From Chitinophagaceae bacterium (GTDB lineage Bacteria; Bacteroidota; Bacteroidia; Chitinophagales; Chitinophagaceae): DNA of 6,974 nucleotides. Positions 1 to 5,173 of this stretch are shown in pieces; within the stretch, counting starts at the first letter, position 1, and each line of letters starts with the position of its first letter. Made by a program: the position numbers and the translations under genes. The notes beneath the pieces were generated by a model, which worked only from the letters and a program-made list of their open reading frames with translations, searched no databases and had not been told where the DNA came from. The stretch covers positions 1-6,974 of the forward strand of contig JADLEN010000018.1 in assembly GCA_020846105.1 (NCBI GenBank), given 5' to 3'.

Positions 1-273
1 ACGGTGATCGATAACAGCAATAAGGAATTTCAATATTTTAAAGTAAGTATTGATAATCAAAAATTACTGCCCATTTCATTGCCCCAAATTACCAAACGTG
101 AGCAAGAAATAATACAATTGATGATACAAGGCTTGAATACTCCTGAGATATCGACTGTGCTCAATATCTCTTACCATACTGTCGAAAACCATAAAAGAAA
201 TTTGCGCGCTAAAACAGGCACAAAAACTTCTGCAGAATTGGTGCACTTCATAATGGCTAATAATTTATTATAA
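1..273 (+). CDS. LuxR-type HTH regulator, C-terminal fragment (5' end outside window)
   Basis: The visible 90 codons end in a LuxR/GerE DNA-binding domain. It runs from the segment LPQITKREQEII through the recognition-helix region ISYHTVENHKRNLRAKTG to the final helix AELVHFIMANNLL. This is the usual four-helix output domain of NarL/FixJ-type response regulators and PAS-LuxR proteins. The roughly 27 residues before it (ending KVSIDNQKLLPISL) look like the end of a sensory or linker domain rather than a natural N-terminus. The frame stays open to base 1, so the GTG at 4 is probably not the true start and the gene is cut by the window edge. The input domain is unseen, so the signal and target genes are unknown. 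It is on the same strand as the E1 gene, 82 bases upstream, but that gene has its own promoter box, so co-transcription is not required. Confidence 0.85.
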   Translation, partial: TVIDNSNKEFQYFKVSIDNQKLLPISLPQITKREQEIIQLMIQGLNTPEISTVLNISYHTVENHKRNLRAKTGTKTSAELVHFIMANNLL

Positions 274-288
274 ATCAGGAATATTGTG

Positions 289-305
289 AAGCGCTATCCG
301 CTTTT
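289..305 (+). terminator. Possible weak terminator after the LuxR-type gene
   Basis: A short stem AAGCG / CGCTT with a five-base loop (CTATC) is followed by four T residues, 16 bases after the stop codon. The stem is only five base pairs, so termination would be inefficient. It may be chance. Confidence 0.25.
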
Positions 306-320
306 ATCAAATACTGCAAT

Positions 321-328
321 TACCTTTG
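321..328 (+). promoter_or_regulatory. Bacteroidota -7 box (TACCTTTG) for the E1 gene
   Basis: TACCTTTG matches the Bacteroidota -7 consensus TAnnTTTG exactly and would place transcription start near 335, about 20 bases before the ATG at 356. No convincing -33 TTTG lies at the expected distance. The box contains the TTG at 326-328 that would otherwise be a possible start codon, which argues against that start. Confidence 0.55.
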
Positions 329-355
329 CCCACTAACAAACACGACAAACCCAAT

Positions 356-2335
356 ATGGATTTTCATAAAAAGGATTTGAGCTCAGAACAGCTTCTGAAC
401 CTCTACACCGAGTTGCTGCGCCCCCGAATGATCGAAGAGAAAATGTTGGTGCTTCTGCGCCAAGGCAGGGTAAGTAAATGGTTTAGCGGCATTGGGCAAG
501 AAGCAATATCTGTGGGCGTTACAGCGGCCTTGGATAGCGATGAATATATTTTTCCTCTGCACAGAAATCTTGGTGTATTCACCACACGAAAAATACCTTT
601 TGCAAAATTATTCAAACAATTGCAAGGTGGGCAAAATGGCTTTTCGAAAGGGCGCGAACGCTCGTTTCATTTTGGCACTAATGCGTATCATATCTGCGGA
701 ATGATTTCGCATCTTGGCCCACAATTGGCCCTTGCCGATGGTGTAGCTTTGGCACATAAACTAAACAAAGAGAATAAAGTTGCTGTTGCTTTTACAGGCG
801 ATGGCGGCACTAGTGAAGGCGACTTTCACGAGGCGCTAAATGTAGCTGCGGTTTGGGCTTTGCCTGTTATTTTTATTATAGAAAATAATGGCTACGGACT
901 CAGCACGCCTATCAACGAACAATTTGCTTGCACCCAACTTGCCGACCGTGCCATAGGCTACGGAATGAAGGGCCTAACCATTGATGGCAACAATATTTTG
1001 GAAGTATATAATACCATACGAGAGGCCCGCCAATATTGCATTACAGAGCAAAAGCCCATACTGATAGAATGTATGACTTTCCGGATGCGCGGGCACGAAG
1101 AAGCAAGTGGTGTAAAATATGTACCTAAAGAATTATTTGAAATATGGGGCCAAAAAGACCCGCTCAGCAATTTTGAAAATTACCTGCGTGCCGAAAAAGT
1201 ATTGACCACCGAGGCTATCGAAAACATCCGTGAAGGCATCAAAAATGAAATAGAAAACGGTATTGTCGAGGGCTTTGCCGAGCCAAAAATAATAGCAGAT
1301 ACCGCTAAAGAGTTGGCAGATATTTATGCACCCCACAATGGTGCTGCACGCCTGCCAATGACGGAGGCAAGAGTAGAAATGAAAATGATTCAAGCCATAA
1401 GCGATGGCATGAAAATAGCGATGCGAAAATACCCCGACCTCGTGCTCATGGGGCAAGACATTGCCGAGTACGGTGGTGCCTTTAAAGTAACAGAAGGTTT
1501 TGTAGCAGAATTTGGCAAGGAGCGCGTGCGCAACACACCTATCTGCGAAAGTGCCATAGTAGGCGCGGCTTTGGGGCTATCGCTCATGGGTAAGAAGAGT
1601 ATGATGGAAATGCAATTTGCCGATTTTGCAACAGTGGGTTTCAATCAAATTATCAACAACCTAGCCAAAATACATTATCGTTGGGGGCAAAATGCCGATG
1701 TGGTTGTCCGCATGCCCACAGGTGGCGGTGTGGGTGCTGGGCCTTTTCACTCTCAGAGCAACGAGGCTTGGTTTGTAAAAACACCGGGCCTGAAAGTGGT
1801 GTACCCCTCCACTCCCGAGGATGCTAAAGGCTTGCTTATTGCGGCTTTCGACGACCCAAATCCTGTTTTGTTTTTCGAGCACAAAGCGCTGTACCGAAGT
1901 GTTAGTGGGCTAGTGCCAGATGGCGATTACAGTATAGAAATAGGCAAAGCAAAATTGGTACAAGAAGGCGATGAGGTGTGTATTATTACTTACGGCGCAG
2001 GTGTACATTGGGCCATAGAATATGCCGAAAAGCATCCCGAAATATCAATAAGCATCTTGGATTTGCGCACACTTTTACCATTAGACTACGAAGCCATAAA
2101 AAGTGCTGTGTCGCACTGTGGCAAGGTGATGATACTGCATGAAGACACACTTATTGCTGGCATTGGCGGCGAACTATCCGCCTGGATAAACGAAACCTGT
2201 TTCGACAAGCTAGATGCGCCTGTAATGCGCTGCGCAAGCCTAGATACGCCTGTGCCTTTTGCAATAGAATTAGAGCAAAACTTCTTGGCCAAAAACCGCA
2301 TACACGATGTGATGCAAAAGCTCCTAAACTACTAA
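356..2335 (+). CDS. Fused 2-oxoacid dehydrogenase E1 component, alpha and beta subunits in one chain
   Basis: This 659-residue cytosolic enzyme should perform the thiamine-diphosphate-dependent oxidative decarboxylation of a 2-oxoacid and pass the acyl group to a lipoyl E2. Residues 1 to about 325 are the E1-alpha half: the ThDP motif starts GDGGTSEGDF at 148 and ends with the Asn of IIENNGYG near 177, followed by the RGHEE segment near 245-249. After a short linker, residues from about 334 are the E1-beta half, with GQDIAEYGGAF (367-377), the PFHSQS segment around 463-468 holding the conserved His, and the C-terminal transketolase domain (LDLRTLLPLD near 568). Both halves look intact. Single-chain E1 proteins of this size are common in Bacteroidota and are sometimes mislabelled as formylmethanofuran dehydrogenase. 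The sequence resembles the branched-chain type, but substrate choice (branched-chain versus pyruvate) cannot be settled here. No E2 or E3 gene is in the window. ATG 356 is preferred over TTG 326 because of the promoter box at 321-328. Confidence 0.93.
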   Translation: MDFHKKDLSSEQLLNLYTELLRPRMIEEKMLVLLRQGRVSKWFSGIGQEAISVGVTAALDSDEYIFPLHRNLGVFTTRKIPFAKLFKQLQGGQNGFSKGRERSFHFGTNAYHICGMISHLGPQLALADGVALAHKLNKENKVAVAFTGDGGTSEGDFHEALNVAAVWALPVIFIIENNGYGLSTPINEQFACTQLADRAIGYGMKGLTIDGNNILEVYNTIREARQYCITEQKPILIECMTFRMRGHEEASGVKYVPKELFEIWGQKDPLSNFENYLRAEKVLTTEAIENIREGIKNEIENGIVEGFAEPKIIADTAKELADIYAPHNGAARLPMTEARVEMKMIQAISDGMKIAMRKYPDLVLMGQDIAEYGGAFKVTEGFVAEFGKERVRNTPICESAIVGAALGLSLMGKKSMMEMQFADFATVGFNQIINNLAKIHYRWGQNADVVVRMPTGGGVGAGPFHSQSNEAWFVKTPGLKVVYPSTPEDAKGLLIAAFDDPNPVLFFEHKALYRSVSGLVPDGDYSIEIGKAKLVQEGDEVCIITYGAGVHWAIEYAEKHPEISISILDLRTLLPLDYEAIKSAVSHCGKVMILHEDTLIAGIGGELSAWINETCFDKLDAPVMRCASLDTPVPFAIELEQNFLAKNRIHDVMQKLLNY

Positions 2336-2440
2336 AAAACGCGCTAAGAAAAGCCGAAGAAAATAGCAAATAGCTGACGGTGCGACGCCTATACAGCTGG
2401 TAGCTAGGCCCCAAGCCGACCCCACAAAAAATTTTAGTGC

Positions 2441-2447
2441 TAATTTG
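2441..2447 (+). promoter_or_regulatory. Possible variant -7 box (TAATTTG) upstream of the phosphatidyltransferase gene
   Basis: TAATTTG is one base shorter than the TAnnTTTG consensus. It lies about 30 bases before the first plausible codon of the downstream gene. No -33 element is evident. The same heptamer occurs upstream of the patatin gene at 5127-5133. This is a weak assignment. Confidence 0.25.
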
Positions 2448-2476
2448 CGCTACTCCTAATTTTTAAAATCTCAATA

Positions 2477-3250
2477 ATATCAAGGAAGCAATTACCCACT
2501 ATCCGGACCCTTGGCAACCTTTTTAGTGGCTGCATAGCTATTGCACTTATTATGAGCTCGCAACCCTACTTGTCGTCTATTGGCGGTGGCACACCCTATT
2601 GGATCACGGGCACAGAGCAAGCCTATTGGGGTGCTGTATTTATTGCCATTGCTGCCCTGTTCGATCTGTTAGATGGCTTTGTAGCAAGAGCCCTAGACCT
2701 GCACTCGCCTATCGGTGCCGACCTCGATTCGCTAGCCGATGTCGTGAGCTTTGGCGTAGCACCGTCCATGATACTTTTCAAGATGCTGTGGGCGGCCAAC
2801 ATTGCCTTGCCCGACGCTATGGACGTGAGCATGTGGGCCATGGCGCCTGCCTTTTTGGTGGCGTGCTTTGGCGCTATCCGCTTGGCTAGGTTCAATGTAA
2901 AATCCAGCTCTAGCAGCTCTTTTACGGGTATGCCTATACCGGGCATAGGCATACTGATAGCATCTTTCCCACTTATCAACCTGTATATGCCTAGCATAGG
3001 TATTTATTTCAAAAACATATGGGTGATGTATGCACTTATAGCATTGGTTTGCTGGCTTATGGTGTCCAAAATCACCTTTTTCAAACTGATGCCCGGTGCT
3101 TGGAATATGGCACAGCTATGGCCAAGATTGGTATTGGTTGCAGCAGCTATTGCCTTGTTTCCGTTTATTAGTTTTGCAGCTATTCCAGCGGTTTTTCTGC
3201 TGTATATTGTATTGTCTTTTATTTACAAAGAGCCTGCCAAAGCAGTTTAA
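2477..3250 (+). CDS. pssA: CDP-diacylglycerol--serine O-phosphatidyltransferase (phosphatidylserine synthase), non-canonical start
   Basis: This integral membrane enzyme would transfer phosphatidyl from CDP-diacylglycerol to serine, the first step towards phosphatidylethanolamine. The CDP-alcohol phosphotransferase signature D-x2-D-G-x2-A-R-x8-G-x3-D-x3-D is complete, running from the Asp encoded at 2663 to the last Asp at 2738-2740, followed by VVSFGVAP. Several hydrophobic segments follow and the tail is short and basic. The first ATG in frame (2552) would remove a conserved N-terminal segment that is clearly encoded upstream in the same frame: KQLPTIRTLGNLFSGC at 2486-2533. The open frame extends back to 2444 without ATG, GTG or TTG. 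The feature starts at the ATA at 2477, where homologues I recall begin (giving about 257 residues); ATT 2459 or ATA 2474 are alternatives. It stands alone, 141 bases after the E1 gene, and ends at a strong terminator. Serine is the likely acceptor; a related alcohol is possible. Confidence 0.88.
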   Translation: MSRKQLPTIRTLGNLFSGCIAIALIMSSQPYLSSIGGGTPYWITGTEQAYWGAVFIAIAALFDLLDGFVARALDLHSPIGADLDSLADVVSFGVAPSMILFKMLWAANIALPDAMDVSMWAMAPAFLVACFGAIRLARFNVKSSSSSSFTGMPIPGIGILIASFPLINLYMPSIGIYFKNIWVMYALIALVCWLMVSKITFFKLMPGAWNMAQLWPRLVLVAAAIALFPFISFAAIPAVFLLYIVLSFIYKEPAKAV

Positions 3251-3273
3251 AACACTTGCTCGTTCTTAAGCAG

Positions 3274-3311
3274 AAAAAAGCCGTTGCAACAATCGTTGCA
3301 ACGGCTTTTTT
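3274..3311. terminator. Bidirectional rho-independent terminator between convergent genes
   Basis: A perfect 11-bp stem (GCCGTTGCAAC / GTTGCAACGGC, 3280-3290 and 3295-3305) with a four-base loop AATC is flanked by six A residues on the left and six T residues on the right. It therefore works as a terminator on both strands. It lies 23 bases after the pssA stop and about 20 bases past the stop of the convergent barrel gene. Confidence 0.93.
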
Positions 3312-3332
3312 GTATCTGTTGTTTTGTTAGTA

Positions 3333-3821
3333 CTACAATTTGAAAGTAACACCTACTTTACCACCAGAAGTAGCAGAACCGCCACCAGCTTCAATATTAA
3401 GCGCCACTTTTTTAGAGATATAATATCTAAAACCAGCTTGGCCAGACAAACCTATTGTAGAAAGGCTAGCACCAGGATAGCCACTAGGTGTGCTGTAGAT
3501 AAAATAGCCAAGTGTTACACCAGCATAAAGATCCATTTTTTCAGGAAGCTCCAATACATCGTTAAAGTGATAGTTGGCATTGGCACCTATACCAATGATA
3601 GTGAATTTGTAGCCAACATTATTCCAAGAGCGGAAAGAACCTTCTGCACCTACAGTGATAGACTTAGCAACGCCAAAATCTGCACCTACAATTACAGGAA
3701 TGCCCCAGCCCGAAAAACCTGCTCCAATGTTCAATTGTGCTGCACCTTTGTCAAGATTGCCTTGTGCTTTTGCTTGGGTAAATGCTGCTAGCAAACCAAG
3801 CGATAAAATTACTTTTTTCAT
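3333..3821 (-). CDS. Small outer-membrane beta-barrel protein (function unknown)
   Basis: The 162-residue product begins with a typical signal peptide: basic MKK, a hydrophobic core ILSLGLLAAF, and a likely signal peptidase I site after AKA near residue 19 (before QGN). The rest is made of alternating hydrophobic strands rich in Gly and aromatic residues, for example the region around IIGIGANANYHF, LYAGVTLGYFIY and LSGQAGFRYYI. It ends in GKVGVTFKL, as expected for a final membrane strand of an outer-membrane barrel. The size suggests about eight strands. This fits the small outer-membrane beta-barrel families common in Bacteroidota, but no ligand or role can be read from it. ATG 3821 is well supported by the signal peptide and a promoter box 45 bases upstream. 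It is transcribed alone, converges on pssA, and shares that gene's terminator. Confidence 0.85.
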   Translation of the reverse strand: MKKVILSLGLLAAFTQAKAQGNLDKGAAQLNIGAGFSGWGIPVIVGADFGVAKSITVGAEGSFRSWNNVGYKFTIIGIGANANYHFNDVLELPEKMDLYAGVTLGYFIYSTPSGYPGASLSTIGLSGQAGFRYYISKKVALNIEAGGGSATSGGKVGVTFKL

Positions 3822-3845
3822 TTGTTGTGTTTTGTTTTAGTGAAA

Positions 3846-3862
3846 CAATATTTTAAATATTG
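3846..3862. repeat. 17-bp perfect palindrome in the barrel gene's leader
   Basis: CAATATTT-T-AAATATTG has two eight-base arms around a single central T. It lies just downstream of the -7 box at 3866-3873, so it would overlap the transcription start. That is a suitable place for an operator or a leader hairpin, but it is A+T-rich and no binding protein is known. Confidence 0.6.
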
Positions 3863-3865
3863 CCG

Positions 3866-3892
3866 CAAAGCTAAGGATATTTAAAAGACAAA
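3866..3892 (-). promoter_or_regulatory. Bacteroidota promoter of the outer-membrane barrel gene
   Basis: Read on the minus strand, TTTG (3889-3892) is followed after 15 bases by TAGCTTTG (3866-3873), an exact match to the TAnnTTTG -7 consensus. The spacing is a little shorter than the usual 17-20 bases. The ATG lies 44 bases downstream of the box. Confidence 0.65.
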
Positions 3893-3904
3893 AAAAAATC
3901 CTTA
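3872..3904. repeat. Inverted repeat TAAGGAT / ATCCTTA spanning the barrel gene promoter
   Basis: Seven-base arms at 3872-3878 and 3898-3904 are separated by 19 bases. The right-hand arm (upstream on the minus strand) lies beyond the -33 element, and the left-hand arm touches the -7 box. The geometry would suit a dimeric regulator, but chance is possible in this A+T-rich stretch. Confidence 0.4.
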
Positions 3905-3939
3905 AAGTATATACGATACTTATCCCATCTGCCAGCAGG

Positions 3940-4908
3940 CTATTGCCGCACTAGCCGCACCACATCTGTATAGTTGGCACCATTGCCACTTGCATTTACA
4001 TTGCCTGCTAGCACCTGCTCATCGGCCGATAGTTCCAGCCTCAGTTTAGTATCAATAGATATGCCACCCATTACCACCACCGCATCTATCGTTAGCCAAT
4101 TGCCTATAATCACCCCCTGCCCTTGCCCCATCTGTATATTATTAGCAGCATATATTACCATATGCACACGACCTATATCTTGCGACAGCACAAAACGGCT
4201 ACCATCTCCAGCATCGTACCAAGTGCCCGATACATTCTTTACCGAAGGCTGCTCCACCATCGGCTGTGGACTGGGCCCTACTGGCTCGGCGGGTGGCTGC
4301 CATATTCGTGCCAGCAATATCAGCACAGCCACAGCACCAGCTATCACCCAAAAACTCTTGTTGCTTTTGGTAGCTGCCACAGGCTGCACCGCAGGCCTAG
4401 GCGTAGGGCGCGTTTGTGGCCTAGCCTCTGCCACCCCAAGGGTCTTTTTCAATACCTTTATCAGCTCTTGTGTATCGTATTGCCAGCGCTTATTGCTTAT
4501 CTCGTAGCTCTGCCGGCGCAGCAGCGGCTTCAAATCCTCGGGCAAGTCTTCCTCCTTCGGCATCTCGGCGCCTTCTAGCAGCACTGGCACCACCCTTATA
4601 TTGCGGCGCAAGGCGCTAGCTATCTCTTGGCGCACCCAGTCGTGGGTATCGTGTAGGCGGCTCGTTTTTTTGTCCTCACTTAGTGCCATCCAGTCGGGGC
4701 CTATCATGGCCAGCATCACGTCGCAGTTGTCTAGCGACTTGGCTATCACCTCCTCAAAATCCAAGCCCGGCTCTATCTTATCAATATCCATAAATAGCTG
4801 GTCGCCTTCAAAATGCTGTTTCAGCGCATCCACCAATCGGCCAGTAGCCGCCTGCGTATCGCGCACCCTATAGCTGATAAAAATATTTTTCTTCGCCATT
4901 GTAGCCAT
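3940..4908 (-). CDS. Membrane-anchored TIR-domain protein with beta-rich C-terminal domain
   Basis: The product is 322 residues from the ATG at 4908. Residues 6 to about 150 are a TIR domain: NIFISYRVRD (8-17), LFMDIDKIEPG (38-48), CDVMLAMIGPDW, and DWVRQEI (90-96). Glu95 sits where the catalytic Glu of SARM1 and other NAD-cleaving TIR domains lies, so NADase activity is likely. A Pro-rich linker (about 163-179) leads to one membrane segment (about 186-203), a second Pro-rich linker, and a tail (226-322) of about eight predicted beta strands that opens with GTWY, reminiscent of small calycin/lipocalin-like barrels. Basic residues before the membrane segment suggest TIR inside and tail in the periplasm. 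ATG 4938 is unlikely because it overlaps a -7 box; ATG 4899 is an alternative start. It is divergent from the patatin gene. The TIR call is firm; the tail's sensor role is an inference. Confidence 0.88.
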   Translation of the reverse strand: MATMAKKNIFISYRVRDTQAATGRLVDALKQHFEGDQLFMDIDKIEPGLDFEEVIAKSLDNCDVMLAMIGPDWMALSEDKKTSRLHDTHDWVRQEIASALRRNIRVVPVLLEGAEMPKEEDLPEDLKPLLRRQSYEISNKRWQYDTQELIKVLKKTLGVAEARPQTRPTPRPAVQPVAATKSNKSFWVIAGAVAVLILLARIWQPPAEPVGPSPQPMVEQPSVKNVSGTWYDAGDGSRFVLSQDIGRVHMVIYAANNIQMGQGQGVIIGNWLTIDAVVVMGGISIDTKLRLELSADEQVLAGNVNASGNGANYTDVVRLVRQ

Positions 4909-4932
4909 AACTTTTGGTTTTTTTCGTAGCAC

Positions 4933-4940
4933 AAACATAA
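4933..4940 (-). promoter_or_regulatory. Bacteroidota -7 box (TATGTTTG) of the TIR gene
   Basis: On the minus strand TATGTTTG matches TAnnTTTG exactly. It would start transcription near 4926, about 18 bases before ATG 4908 and 27 before ATG 4899. No good -33 TTTG is present; the spacer is occupied by a palindrome. The box includes the bases of ATG 4938, so that codon should not be the translation start. Confidence 0.55.
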
Positions 4941-4955
4941 AAAATATTTTTTATG
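4936..4955. repeat. Perfect 20-bp palindrome at the TIR promoter
   Basis: CATAAAAAATATTTTTTATG is identical to its own reverse complement. It overlaps the -7 box at 4933-4940 and fills most of the spacer upstream of it, so a bound protein would block or position RNA polymerase. It has no loop, which favours a protein site over an RNA hairpin. Confidence 0.7.
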
Positions 4956-5010
4956 ATATTGCATCCCACACCACCAAAAAATGCTTTTGGCCGCAGCGCC
5001 TCTTTACATC

Positions 5011-5078
5011 TTTTTCTTAGGCGAGCCGTCGCACATGTTAGCTAAGAGGGGGCGGCGGCACGCCTAAAGCAAGAAAAA
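5011..5078. repeat. Large imperfect stem-loop in the TIR/patatin intergenic region
   Basis: Arm 5017-5032 (TTAGGCGAGCCGTCGC) pairs with 5052-5067 (GCGGCGGCACGCCTAA): 14 Watson-Crick pairs, one possible G-U and one A-A mismatch, around a 19-base loop. The stem can extend outwards with 5011-5016 (TTTTTC) against 5073-5078 (GAAAAA) across a five-base bulge. It is much richer in G+C than the flanking bases. It is not followed by a T-run on either strand, so it is not a normal terminator. It may be a repeat element, a small RNA or a leader structure. Confidence 0.6.
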
Positions 5079-5100
5079 AAATAATAAAATAATGCGCCGC

Positions 5101-5148
5101 ATTGCACTTGCAATAAGATAATAAAGTAATTTGTGAGGGCAATATTGC
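5101..5148 (+). promoter_or_regulatory. Possible patatin promoter flanked by ATTGC/GCAAT inverted repeats
   Basis: TAATTTG (5127-5133) is a one-base-short variant of the -7 consensus, with TTG at 5108-5110 sixteen bases before it. Upstream lies ATTGC-ACTT-GCAAT (5101-5114) and downstream the perfect 10-bp palindrome GCAATATTGC (5139-5148). Both are built from the same five-base half-site. The arrangement resembles operators around a promoter but rests on short matches. Confidence 0.35.
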
Positions 5149-5173
5149 GCCGAAAAACTAAAACACAATACTT

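Noticed and set aside
291..303. 13-base match GCGCTATCCGCTT shared with 2871-2883 inside pssA
   Set aside because: One copy is intergenic and the other encodes conserved residues; two copies in 7 kb with no related flanks are best explained by chance.
1133..1456. Minus-strand open frame (107 codons) inside the E1 gene
   Set aside because: It is a shadow of conserved E1 coding sequence.
3324..3791. Plus-strand open frame (155 codons) opposite the barrel gene
   Set aside because: The minus-strand frame has a clear signal peptide, barrel strands and a promoter; the plus-strand product is Cys/Arg/Thr-rich with no domain.
3890..3921. Minus-strand terminator for the TIR gene (stem AAGTAT/ATACTT at 3905-3921, then a T-run at 3890-3898)
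   Set aside because: The stem is six A+T-rich base pairs and the T-run is six bases away and overlaps the -33 element of the next promoter; not strong enough to call.
3974..4507. Plus-strand open frame (177 codons) opposite the TIR gene
   Set aside because: It is the antisense reading of a well-supported protein and yields a Ser/Thr/Cys-rich product typical of shadow frames.
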